Positions 22,291 through 33,390 of a stretch of DNA of 64,000 bases are shown one piece after another; positions within the stretch are counted from its first letter, which is position 1, and each line of letters begins with the position of its first letter. The DNA is taken from NCBI GenBank assembly GCA_958295665.1, contig OY282560.1:271424177-271488176 (forward strand). The letters run 5' to 3'. The position numbers and the translations under genes were made by a program. The notes below the pieces were generated by a model. The model was not told the origin of the DNA and did not search any database. It saw nothing but the letters and a program-made list of their open reading frames with translations. Source of the stretch: Tipula vernalis. Its lineage: Eukaryota > Arthropoda > Insecta > Diptera > Tipulidae.

Positions 22291-22414
22291 TTTGACCAAT
22301 CGTTTTTAGATGAATTGTGTTTGACGAATTGTTTTTAGACAAATTGTTTTTTGGTAAATTTGTTTTAGGTAAATTGCTTTAGTTAAATCGGTTTAGATAA
22401 ATTGTTTTTGACCA
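22291..22414. repeat. degenerate minisatellite, reverse orientation
   Basis: Units such as ATTGTTTTTAGACAAATTG are the complement of the 14484-14750 array. About seven units remain. Confidence 0.8.
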
Positions 22415-25400
22415 AGATTTCGCGAATCGTACCAACAAATAATAATTGCTGAAATAATTAAATTAGGTCTAAAATAAATTTTGATAAGTCTTTACGAAAC
22501 TATCGAATATAAAAAAAATTAATTTTTCTTAATCGCTACCTAGCTCTTAAATTGCATGATGCAGAGGCAAATCGCCGATTTTTTTTTTAGTTTTCATAGA
22601 ATCATAGATAATGGCTCTTGCAAAAAATATTAACTTAAGTTAAATTATCGAATTTAGTATTTTTTGCCGTCCTGAAAAGGAAATTTTCAAATTTAATTTA
22701 TTTTTTTACATTTCAGTCCCACTTAGAAGTTGTGCGATGCGAATAACTTCTTCTTTGAAACAACATTCTAAAATTTTGCCTTTTACTTTCTTTTACGTAA
22801 GTAAAGTAGAGTATAGTAATCATGAAAATTTTCGATCTTTTGATTTTTGGAGCTTTATCGTCCTCTGAGTCCGAAAAAGTGGGTTTCGAAATGGTGTCTG
22901 TATATCTATCGGTTAGTCTGTCAATCTGTCTGTATCCTCTCTATAGTCCAAATGGTTTAACCAATCGAACTGAAACTTCTTAGCTATTTCCATAAATTGG
23001 GATGTCCCAGTGAAAATAAAACTAATACTATCACTTTTGCAAATACAATACCCTTAACTACTTCGTTAATATAAGAAAACATTATTTCGGAAATTGTAAG
23101 ACATAAAAATGCGAATAAAACAGTAAATACAATATTAATATTAAATTAATTACAGTTTGAAAATTATAAATAACCGGTTGAAAGTTACGTTGTAATTTTA
23201 ATTATTTACAACATAGATATGTGATTTTTTTTTTTTACAACCTAGTATTGATTTGTAAATGTTAACTATGTGATAATATTGCATTTACGTAATTTTTATT
23301 TTTCCCGCTATAACGAGGTTATAATGGGAAAGTATTGTAATCGCAAAAAATGTTGTTTCAGATTTTCAAATTTCTCGATGAATTAGGATAGGCTTCAAAT
23401 AGGTGTCTTATTGGTCTTCTATATTTGTAACTTATACTTCAGTTTGCTTGTCAAAGTTCAAGTGTGAGTTTTGCGTCTCGGTTTGAGTAACAGTTCGATT
23501 GTCTGAGTTTCAGTGTAAGTTGTGGGGCTGGGTTTTAGTATGACTTTCTTTGTCTGACTTTCTAACAATGGTTTAGTCAAAAGTCATTAGTAACCAAAAT
23601 CGAAAGGTAAATTACTTTGGAATTTATTTTGGCCTTTTTTACCTACAGTTGGTTTTTTTTTTTGGGTTACTGAAGTGTTAAAAGTAAATTTTGACTACGG
23701 AATACTTTTTTGCGGTTAAAAATACTCCGGAAACGATATATCTGGAGTAAATGGTACAAATTGGTGTTTTGTGGAAAACTGGTGGGTGATGGAGCGCATC
23801 AAAATACATAAGAATTCACATGTCACACCTCGGGTTCAGAATTTTGTGTTTTTTTTGTGTGCCGGTGTAAAATTAATAATAAATTTGGAATAAATTGTTG
23901 TTAAAAATGTTTCATTGTACTTTATTAAACCTTAAAAAGAAATTATTATTCAAACTAATCTGGTTATAACGCGAAAGCCTGTGAGTCTCGCGCCAAAACG
24001 TGTTGGCAAAGATTAGGATGTAGGAGGCGATTTTAATATTGATACCGGCCTCTTTGAACAGATAGAACTTGTATATGTTCAGATTAGCAACTAACCGGTT
24101 TTGTTTATAAAAAAGGTGTAAAACATCACAAAGCTATTTTGTAGTTAGCTTTAAAAAAAATTCGTTCAAGGGGTCTGAATTAATTAATGTTTTTTTTTCT
24201 GTCCCGGTAGCTCGAAAAAATCGCTTAAAAAATGTGTCCATCCTTTCTTGAGTTTTGGAAATTTTGCTCAAGAATGGTTTATAGTTGTAAGCAGTTTGTG
24301 TTAAATTTTGGGTCCCTTTTAGATTTTAAAATAAAACGGGTAATAGCAGAAGAAAACTGACATATATTTATATGTTGATAAATGTTGACAATATTGTGGT
24401 TTCCAACAGTTGTGGAGATGTAAAATATAGAAATTACTTTAACAACTTCTTGATGATAAAAAATCGCGAAGACGATACTGTACTGATTGATTTTCAACAT
24501 GTCGCTGTTCTAAATAACGTATAATTAATTGTGATTGGGCGATCTGTAAGTAAGAATTTAAGACAACATTGAATTAGTTTTCTGCTCAAAATAGCGGAAA
24601 ATTATTGTAAAATGTAAATGGTTGGTTTGGTGACATATAAAGAAATTTCTATAAGATGAAGCTTTGTGGGATAAGTGTCGTCCGAGGAGTCGGATAGACC
24701 TTATTTTTTTTTTTAAAAAGTATTGTAACGTAAGTTGCAATTTATTTTTATTTAACTATATTTTAATAGTTAATAACACAATGATATTGAAATAAATTTT
24801 TATTGCGTTTATATGCAAATTGACAATTATTTCATTGAAGTGTGTTAAATAATAAATCACTAAAATTTCTTAACTACAATTTCCTTAATAATTATTACTA
24901 TTATTTATGAAGACAATTAAATTATTTCAAGTTCAGTAAAGTTGCTTTTCAATAATTATTTGATCAATATTCCTCATACTTACGAATTGCGGTGTGTAAT
25001 AGACAAGTACAACCCATACTTGCAGCCATATATTTTTTTATTTGACTTTTGCCAATGCTTTTTAGCTTTGGTATTGATAATGATGTTTGTTACGTTTGAA
25101 CATATCGCATTAAATTAGTGAAACATATTAAATATGTACGAGTAAAAATACAGAATAATTTGCTAGTCATTATTTTTTTTATTAAATTTTATTTCCAGCC
25201 CCATCGCTTTTAAGGTTAGAGATGTTCAAGGTGGTACTGTATTCTCAATATTTTATTTTGATTCATCATTTTAATATTCATTTTCTTCGTTTATTATACA
25301 GTCAAATTAGCTGCGCTACAAACGTCCGTTTCAGTTATGCAATTTCATTGCTATACTCTCTTATCGAGATGTATTAAGTATAATTTACAAATTTCCTAAC

Positions 25401-26202
25401 GCATTGTTAATTTATAATTTGTTTGAACAATTTAAATAATTTTTGAGCCGCTCTTTAAGTAGTAATTTAATAGAAATAATTGATTAGTTTTGATTTCGGC
25501 AATAAATTAAGAATTATTACAAAGACTGTTGCATCTTTGGAATTCGTGAGTAATTCGAGATTTAGACGCTTAAGTACGCTTTCATAGTTTGGAAACGGTT
25601 TTAGGTTTAACGAAAGTGTAATTTTAATACACCATAAATTGCATATGGACTTCCACCAATTTTGCATTTTTTTAAGGCCGGAACAGCTAAAATTGCTTTT
25701 GAGAATTTCGTTTCATTTAACTTAATTTTTTATGTTTTTTTGGAAGTAAGTTTTTCACAGTTTTACATCTTGACCTATGTAAGTACATATGTATATACTA
25801 CCGATGTTCAGATATGGCAAAGGTACTGAGAAAAGTTGGCATTCGTAGAAATTTGTTTGTTCTATTTTTACAATCTTTTCTGAGGTTCAATACCCACCCA
25901 AGGCAGTAGCCAAATGGAGGGCGTAAGGATATAGGCCAGTTTTGCGTGGACCACCTGCATATTGCATTGCTTTATACTAACCTTTAGTACTGATTTCAAA
26001 GGTTGGTCGGTCATGAACTCTGCTCAGCTCTGGTACCTTTCTATCCAAATGCCATAGCCATAACAAATATACGGTTAAATTAAAATGCATATGGTTTACA
26101 TCAACATTTTTTATTTATTTTCTACAACAATTAAGAAATTAAGAATCACTGAATTAATGACTAATTTTTTATTTTATTATTTTAAGAATATCGTAAGAAG
26201 TA
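22415..26202. other. 3.8 kb without a gene
   Basis: AT-rich DNA. A stretch at about 22780-23000 (CTTCTTTTACGTAAGTAAAG, then CTATCGGTTAGTCTGTC-type pyrimidine motifs) looks like the tail of a dispersed repeat. Its CTTTTACGT-AGTAAA part recurs at 35885. CCCGCTATAACGAGGTTATA at 23307 is also repeat-like. GATGTTCAAGGTGGTACTGT at 25221 recurs near 2489. A more GC-rich patch at 25850-26040 is not recognised. Confidence 0.5.
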
Positions 26203-27680
26203 ACCTCGAAAAAATATTCCAGCCACATGAACACCAAACGTTGAAAGCCGAGATAATAACTGAACAAGCTGTGCAAGAAAGTAAAGAAATCCTACCGACA
26301 ACACCAAAAGAAGTCATGCGTGAGATAAAAGCTATTATGAATATAAAAAAAGCTCCTGGGTACGATCTTATTACTGCAGAAATCTTAAAAGAACTGCCAA
26401 GGAAAGCTCTGGTGAAACTCACCAATCTTATAAATGCAGCATTTAGAATCAAATGTGTACCAAGCTTATGGAAAATTGCAGAAGTAATTATGATCCCAAA
26501 ACCTGGGAAACCACCACACATAACATCGTCTTATAGGCCAATTTCGCTATTGCCAGTCATGTCCAAACTCTTTGAGAAGCTTCTGGTAAAAAGATTAAAT
26601 CCGATAATCGAGAGTAAAAACTTGATCCCAAATCATCAGTTCGGTTTTCGCAACCAACACTCAACAATTGATCAAGTACACAGAATAACCAGTATAATTG
26701 AGAAAGCATTAGAGGAGAAGAAAGTCTGTTCAACAGTATTTCTAGACGTTGCACAAGCGTTTGATAGAGTGTGGCATGATCGACTTAACCACAAGTTAAG
26801 AAATCTTCTACCAATACAATTTGCTAAGATACTGGAATCATACTTGAAAGATAGGTTCTTCAGGATTAGGTTAGATGATACATTTTCTGAATTGAAAGAA
26901 ATCAATGCAGGAGTTCCACAGGGCAGTGTATTAGGGCCGGTTTTATACCTACTATACACTTATGATCTTCCTACATTAGAAAACAACACGGTGGCAACTT
27001 TTGCAGATGATACGGCGATCTTAGCTGTTGGAAAAAACAACGAAGATTCAACACAGAAGTTACAATCAGCTATAACTCAAATATATAAATGGACAAAAAG
27101 ATATAAAGATATAAAACTAAATGAAGCTAAATCAGTTCACATCAACTTTACAAACGGACGAATCGAACATATTCCGATTACCATAAATCGGGAAATAATA
27201 CCGCATGCAAACACATCTAAGTATCTCGGCATGACCCTGGATGCTAAACTACGATGAAAAGCACACGTCAAAAAGAAAAGTGAAGAATTAAGACTTAAAT
27301 ACAGAAAAATGTATTGGCTGATGGGAAGGAACTCTTCTTTATCAACATACAACAAGCTTCTACTTTATAAGCAAATATTGAAACCGATTTGGACTTATGG
27401 TATTCAGCTTTGGGGTTGTACCAAACAGAGCAACGTAAATATCATCCAAAGATTTCAGAATATGGTATTAAGGAACATAGTTGATGCACCTTGGTATGTC
27501 AGGAACAATGACCTTCATAGGGACCTTAAAATGAACCTCATCCTAAATGAAATCCAGGAAAAAGCACGGAGACACGAAGAAAGGCTCCGCCAACATGTTA
27601 ACATCGAGGCAACTCAGCTTCTAAGCATCACGAATTTAGTTCGCAGACTTAAAAGAACCAAACCTTTTGAGCTGGTGTGA
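26203..27680 (+). pseudogene. Jockey ORF2 reverse transcriptase, truncated, one stop
   Basis: The frame starts inside ORF2 (LEKIFQPHE) and keeps the RT blocks IPKPGKPP, YRPISLLP, FLDVAQAFDRVWH, AGVPQGSVLGP and FADD. A TGA at 27255-27257 replaces the Trp found in the other copy (AKLRW). The frame then continues unchanged to the end (RTKPFELV). It lacks the endonuclease and the N-terminal third of RT, so it is not functional. The open codons at 26085-26202 before the junction belong to flanking DNA. Confidence 0.9.
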
Positions 27681-27904
27681 TTGTCAGTTTAAGCAGCATT
27701 ATGCTGATCTAAAATCCACAACAAAGATGTGGTTTACTTCAATTTACCAAACACTATGGAACGCCAATGGGAAGAATTCATAGATTAATTTAAGTTAGTA
27801 AATTAAGTCAGAAACAAATTGCTTATTAGTCCAGGAGACTAGATTGTAATTACATAAAATAAATAAATAAAATTTATTTTAAATAAAAAAAAAAAAAAAA
27901 AAAA
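26203..27904 (+). mobile_element. Jockey LINE, 5'-truncated copy
   Basis: Homology to the 15106-19335 element begins at ACCTCGAAAAAATATTCC and runs through the RT to the same 3' end (AGTCCAGGAGACTAGATTG) and a poly-A tail at 27885-27904. This is typical 5' truncation on reverse transcription. A clear target-site duplication was not found. The two copies are very similar over the shared 1.7 kb. Confidence 0.9.
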
Positions 27905-28185
27905 TTTACAGAATATTTAAGTTAAATTTAAATTTTGGGATACAAGGTCAATGTTCTTTTACCATTAAGGGAAATTTGAGCTTCCAGTTTATGGTGACCA
28001 TAGTCAGGATAATATTCAAACTGTAAATTAAATTGAAATTTCAAAACCTATAAAAAAAAGTTGATTTAAGACAGAATTAGCAAGATAAACGTTTTAGCAT
28101 GGTTTAATTGCGATCCTCTTCTGGTGTTATGATCATCGTGCTACTTAGTAAAGATTTTCTTACAATTTTATTATGTGCAGTTGTA

Positions 28186-28524
28186 CCACAGAAGAAAGAT
28201 TAACCAGAATAGACATTGCGTGGATCAAATTTTTTTTCATCTTACCTTCTTTTTTGGACTTTGAAGTATAATTATTTTCGAATATTATGAATTTTTTGAA
28301 TATTTAATACAAATTATGCTGTCAAAACAAAACTTGTCATATAATTTCACTAACTATACTGTTAAGGATTCTTAATTTTTATTATTTCAAATAAAAACCA
28401 GTAAACCAAAGAATACATAACCCAACTTTCTCTTACCTTCGGCAAATCAAGGTCAAAAAATGAGTCCAAATTTTTCCATACAAAAACAGCGTTATGACTG
28501 TTCTGGTTAATCTTTCTTCTGTGG
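28186..28524. mobile_element. MITE, 339 bp, TTGTA target duplication
   Basis: The 27-bp terminal inverted repeats start CCACAGAAGAAAGATTAACC and differ at one base. TTGTA lies on both sides (28181-28185 and 28525-28529). No protein is encoded. The right-hand inner sequence (CTTACCTTCG, CAAGGTCAAAAAAT, GCGTTATG) recurs at 44325-44400, so it is a repeated family. It directly abuts the CACTA-like element at 28530. Confidence 0.8.
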
Positions 28525-29265
28525 TTGTACACTGAAAAAAGGAGTGTTTGGAATTTATTTATCAGTAATAGCGATATGTTTGAGATTTACATTTCTCATT
28601 TATAATCACTACTTTTTGTTTCTCAAAAACACAATTTAGTAGTTACAAATAAAAATTAATACACATAAATATTTGTAATATTTAATTGTTTGTTATAAAT
28701 ATTAAGGTTTTGGACTCAAACAATAAAAGTATTCCCAGTAAACATCTCGAAAAATTTATTTAAAATGTTCCTTCTAAACAGCACAATTATTGCTAACGAA
28801 TACTCATGTCATGTATTCACGAGAAACACATTTGAGAAATAAGTGTTTACAAACAATTTGCGTTTGTGTTAGGTAATTTACCGTTACTTTGAATAGAAAC
28901 CACATTTCTATTTCAATGTTACATTCTGTGCAGTGAGATTTGGTATACAACGCGCTTACGCGAGTGAAATAAAAAGTAAATTGAAATTGTGTAAAGTAAA
29001 TTGCAAGTGTATAAACTGAAATTTAGTTATAAGTGTACATTTAGACAAATACCAAGGTAATCACCTAGTTTTTCAAGTGTATTAGAGATAATATAATACT
29101 CTTAAAATGACTGAATACGAGTACTTCGAAGCTATTTAGGTTTCGTACAAAAATTACACTTAAATAGTGCCGGTGTCGGGGAATGGGGAGTTTACATACG
29201 AAATATTTTATGCTGCTGGTATATACAAAATATTTTATAGTTAAATAATTTTTCAAACTTATTAG

Positions 29266-30828
29266 ATGAAAAAATTTATATTTCTTTCTATAATTGCATC
29301 TCACTTTAAAATAGTAAAAAAAATCAGGTTTTGTCATGAAATTAGCGGTGCCGAGATTAAAAAAGAGTTTTTTATATCTTACGTTAAACGGTATGAGAGA
29401 AATTTATTATTGGTAGCCACCGAATTCGAAGAACACGAAATAATTGAAAATCAGCCAATTTATATTATAAACAGTAGCAATGGTGGCATTATAAATTTGC
29501 AAGAGAGCGGTGAATCCATACTTCAGAACAACTCAAATGTAAATTCTCAATCTGATATTAATGAAATCGGCGTCGGTATTATAAATTTGGAAGAGAGCAA
29601 TGGAACCATGTTTCAGGCGAACTCAAATCTAATTGCAAATAATCAAAATAACAATAAAAACGAAACTAGTATCTTTGATATAAACCAAGGTGACGATGCT
29701 CCACCAACCAAAATTTGTAGAACTATTTCATGTGCCGGCACAATAGAATTTATGAACTTTAATAAAAATAACGAGACTATACATTCAACATTCACCGTAG
29801 ATGTAAAATTTTAAAAAAATATCAAAATTGATTTTTTATTAATAAAATGCACACTTTTTATTACAGAGAATTAAATCGCTACTCAATAAACCAGCAAAAG
29901 ATATTTTGCTGAAATACGAAAAAAATCCTAGTTCTTTAAAAAATATTGATAGAGTGAAAATTTCTAAAATAATTATCCATTCGATATTGGACGAAGCTCC
30001 AGAACAAGTGTAAGTATTTCATAATAAATATACATTTTCAGGGTTTATTCCTTACATTCTTGTTATACTTTTATCGTTGATTATAAACAAACATGCCTTA
30101 CAAATGCTTATGAATTTGTTTTAAATTTTTACATTTTAGTTACATCAATTAATTTTATAATTATATTTTTCTATTGTTAGCTTAAATTTATCAATTGAAA
30201 TTCATAAATTTAAAATTTTATGTCATAATAATCAATTTATTTTAAAATTAAATTATGGTACTGATGCTAGGTGTCTATCTAGTAATTAGATCGTAAATGT
30301 ATCACGCCATTTTACCTCGAAGTTAATGGATTTATTTTCTAACCCAAGCAGTTTTGATGCTGCTAAATATAACACACTTTATGTTTGATGGATGTGGTAT
30401 AATCAGTCCAGCCGTCGCGTCATGATGAGAAGATTGATTTTTTCATAATCATAAGCTCATCAGTTCGAAACTGGATTGAATTCTCTTACAATCTTCGGAA
30501 CATATTAAAATCATATTGCTGTGTTTTCCTTTTTCAGTCTGAAGCTGATGTTGAAAAAACGAAACTAAAGTTTAGTCAACCGCGAATTTTATTAATTGAA
30601 ACTTTAAGCAATCCAACAGTCGCTATTACCGTCGCAGATAAAATATTTTATATTGAAAATCCAATTGAATCATTAAAAATATATTTTGATATATTTTGCG
30701 GACTTAACATAAATTACCCAATAGAAGCAAGTCATATTTGGATATTTTTAGAAAGGCGAGCATTTCACTTAAATCTTACTAAGACCGCATTACCAAATAT
30801 CGACTTGCTTATAAAATCTTTAGAATAA
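29266..30828 (+). CDS. accessory ORF1 of the CACTA-like element (three exons)
   Basis: Three open blocks join in phase. Exon 1 is 29266-29802, ending in TFTVD with donor GTAAAA. Exon 2 is 29867-30007, starting RIKSLLNKPAKDILLKYEKN. Exon 3 is 30538-30828, starting SEADVEKTKLKFSQPRILL and ending at a TAA. The exon 2 block (K..ILxxY......R..I..II...L) and the exon 3 tail (YPIEASHIWIFLE) resemble an insect protein type often found next to this transposase family; this is from memory and has no established function. Exon 1 is Asn-rich and its start is uncertain. The 530-bp second intron is long and may hold an insertion. No stop interrupts the joined frame, unlike ORF2. Confidence 0.5.
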
Positions 30829-30829
30829 A

Positions 30830-33048
30830 ATGATCATCTGTTTAGTTTGTACGATTCATTTTAGTTCAGTTAATGTTTTTATAAAACATTTAAGAAGTCA
30901 TAATTTACTTTACGTTAAATGTCCATATACAAACTGTATCAGACAATTCACATATATCGAGTCTCTGAGAGCGCACTTACTTACGCATTATTTAAAAAAT
31001 TCTTCTAATAATGAAAATGAATTGAAATTAAGACATATTTCTAGAAATGTACAAATTGACTACCGTAATATAAAAAATGACATCCTAAAATTAATTGTTA
31101 ATGTTTATAATGAAAACTCTGTTTCTAGAAAAAAAGTTTTGCAGATATTAAAAAAAAAATTTTGAAGTTTTTAAGTTTTATATTGATAAAATAATCACAA
31201 AGATTGATATTCAAGGGAATGAAATACATCAAATTTTACAGACATTATCAGATAGTTGTAATCTTGGATCTGAATATATTTTGTTAAGGAGCTAGCCAGT
31301 GCTCAATATTTAAACTATCCTGAAACTCGTTTAATTAAAATTAATGTTCATTTGTTCAACTCAAATGAAGGCCCTATGTTCAGAAACAAAAATGTAACTA
31401 TTGAACTAATTAATTTAAAAGACCTATTTTCGAAATTATTTAATATGACTAACATGCTTTTTGATATTATAGATTATATTGAAAGCCTCAAAAATTCCCA
31501 AAACTCTGTCATTCATAATTACATTCAAAGTCTAAGCTGGACAAATAAACTAAGAAAATTGAATATAGAGGATAATGTCTTAGTTTTGCCTCTCTTTATA
31601 TATTATGATGATTTTGAGCCTAATAATCCTTTGGGGTCTATCAGCAGTAAACTTAATGATTCCCTAGTCCCTTCGCTTATCCTTTGAGATAATTTAGGTT
31701 CAAATCAAATTTTGGGCTTTTCTGAAAGTTTTAATGCATTCATTTTGTAGAATTTGTAAAATCTCTAAAATAACAGCTCATACATTATGTTCACAAAATT
31801 CAAACAGCTTAAGAAATAAAACTAACTATGTTCAAGATATAAATATTAACAATACTACTTTAACAGAGATCAAAGAGGAATGTGTATTTAACGATCTGGT
31901 AAACTTTCACGTTGTCGATAATTTAAGCATAGATATAATGCATGACATTATTGAAGGAGTAGCTCATTATGATATGATCAGAATTTTAAAGCAATTCATA
32001 TATGAAGGTTTTATTGGAATGTTATCAAATAAACCGCCGGAAATTAAAGAGTCAACGTTACTAAATAAATGGCAGTAAATTAAAATATTCAGTTTCAGAA
32101 ATGAGCAATTTTATAATTTTCTTTAATTGTTTGGTTGGTGATTTAGTCCCCAGAGAAAATAAACATTGGAGTTTGTATTTAAGTTTAAGAGAAATTTATT
32201 CTATACTTAATACTCAAAAAGCTGATACAAACACAACCGAACTATTAAAATATTTAATTACAGACCATCATGAACAATTTTTATCTCTTTTTGAAGAACA
32301 TTTGCGACCTAAATTTTACTTCTGCAAAAACATCAGCTGTATGCGATTTGAGGCCAAACATCAAGAGCTAAAAGAAATAGGCCGAACAGCGAAGTGTAGA
32401 AAAAATTTATTGTATACACTTGCTTTAAAACACCAATTAAAGATTTGTTATATTCTTTATAATTATAATTCTTTAATTATATTTATGGTTATTGAGCCAA
32501 TATTTAAATAATTAAACAAATTTTTTATTGGTTTTGGGCTCTTTATTTAAATTTATTTTATAGCTTTAAGCTATAAAATAAATTTAAATAAAGAGCCCAA
32601 AACCAATAAAAAATTTGTTTAATAATTCTTTAAGTAATAATTACCGAACTCTGAATCTAAAATGTAATAATTTACAAAAAAACAATAAGGAATTTATTAC
32701 AAAATTTAAAATACCAACAAATAATTATTCCATTGTAGATTGGATTGAAATTACAAATATAATGTACAAAGCTGGATTGCTATTAACGTTCGAAAATTAT
32801 GAAGGCGAAGTTCCTTTTTTCAGTTAATACAACATATAATTAAAGTAGGAAACGATTTATTATTTTACTGCCAAGCTTTTAAAACAGAAACTTTTGATCC
32901 ACAATTGCAAGTTTTTTTGTTAACAAATCTAATGAATGAATACTCTTGTATATTATTTGAAACATTAAAGACCAGAAATACATTTAATTTATTAAATATT
33001 AATAATAAATTAGCCGTAAATAATTTTATTTCTGAAATAAATAAATAA
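30830..33048 (+). pseudogene. CACTA-like transposase with C2H2 fingers, degenerate
   Basis: The N-terminus has two C2H2-like fingers (CLVCTIHF...HLRSH and CPYTNCIRQF...HLLTH). Further blocks in order are VLPLFIYYDDFEPNNPLGS, GFSESFNA followed after a frameshift by FCRICKISK, then HVVDNLSIDIMHDIIEGV, VGDLVPREN, SCMRFEAKHQELKE with RKNLLYTLALKHQL, and a C-terminal stretch NYSIVDWIEI. The IMHDxxEG and MRFEAKH blocks mark a transposase-like family I remember as widespread in animals. Its placement in CMC is inferred from the CACT termini and from resemblance of IMHD to the plant CACTA transposase motif. It has several stops and frameshifts, an apparent internal deletion after PKFYF, and a palindrome insertion at 32511. 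It is not functional. Confidence 0.65.
32511..32624. repeat. perfect palindrome inside the CACTA-like transposase
   Basis: Two 56-bp arms, exact complements by eye, meet near 32567 with almost no spacer. The right arm is in frame with the downstream protein (KSPKPIKNLFNN leads into NYRTLNLK). This suggests it is the original sequence and that the left arm is an inverted duplicate that broke the gene. Confidence 0.85.
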
Positions 33049-33390
33049 AAGCATTTGCCTAAACTACTTTTGAGTATTTAAGTGTTTAAGGAAAATACTA
33101 TAGGTGGATTACTTACAAATAATTAATGTTTATGACAAATATTTTATATTTCTAATAATCCATTAGAAGTGTTTGCCGGGAAAATATATTAATTGAAGGA
33201 AACAAATCATAATTTTGCCAGGAATAATTAATTCTGGTGTCAATTAATTCAACAAGAATATAAGGTTTGTAGAAAAAGCAAATAACATTTGCAGCAATCT
33301 TTGTAAAATTTTTTCCACAAATACATCCGCCAAACACTCTGAGTGTTCCCTTTACAAAGTGTTTGGGAACAGCGAATATTTTTTTGAGTG

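Larger units (their letters stand above)
14484..22414. mobile_element. nested insertion block bounded by inverted minisatellite arrays
   Basis: Inverted arrays lie at both ends. A 25-bp exact inverted pair (starting TTTCCAATCGACC at 14851; complement at 19440-19464) lies inside them. Removing the Jockey insertion (15106-19335), the pogo insertion (19674-22136) and the small inverted-repeat element they interrupt leaves well under 1 kb of core. This layout fits an old foldback-like element that served as landing site for later insertions. No transposase of its own is seen, and the ends beyond the arrays are not defined. Confidence 0.45.
28530..33390 (+). mobile_element. CACTA-like DNA transposon with two genes, 4.86 kb
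   Basis: The ends are CACTGAAAAAA at the left and the complement CACTCAAAAAA at the right, each preceded by TTGTA when read inward. CACT ends are the mark of the CMC (CACTA/Mirage/Chapaev) group. Subterminal AGTGTTTGG/AAACACT motifs occur near both ends. Inside are an intron-containing ORF1 and a transposase-like ORF2 in the same orientation, about one base apart. TTGTA/TACAA at the junctions would restore a TTGTACAA target, but the left TTGTA is also the duplication of the adjoining MITE, so the exact boundary is uncertain. Confidence 0.6.

Noticed and set aside
26085..26202. Open codons before the truncated Jockey ORF2
   Set aside because: The sequence before 26203 has no similarity to the complete copy. 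It is flanking DNA that happens to be open.
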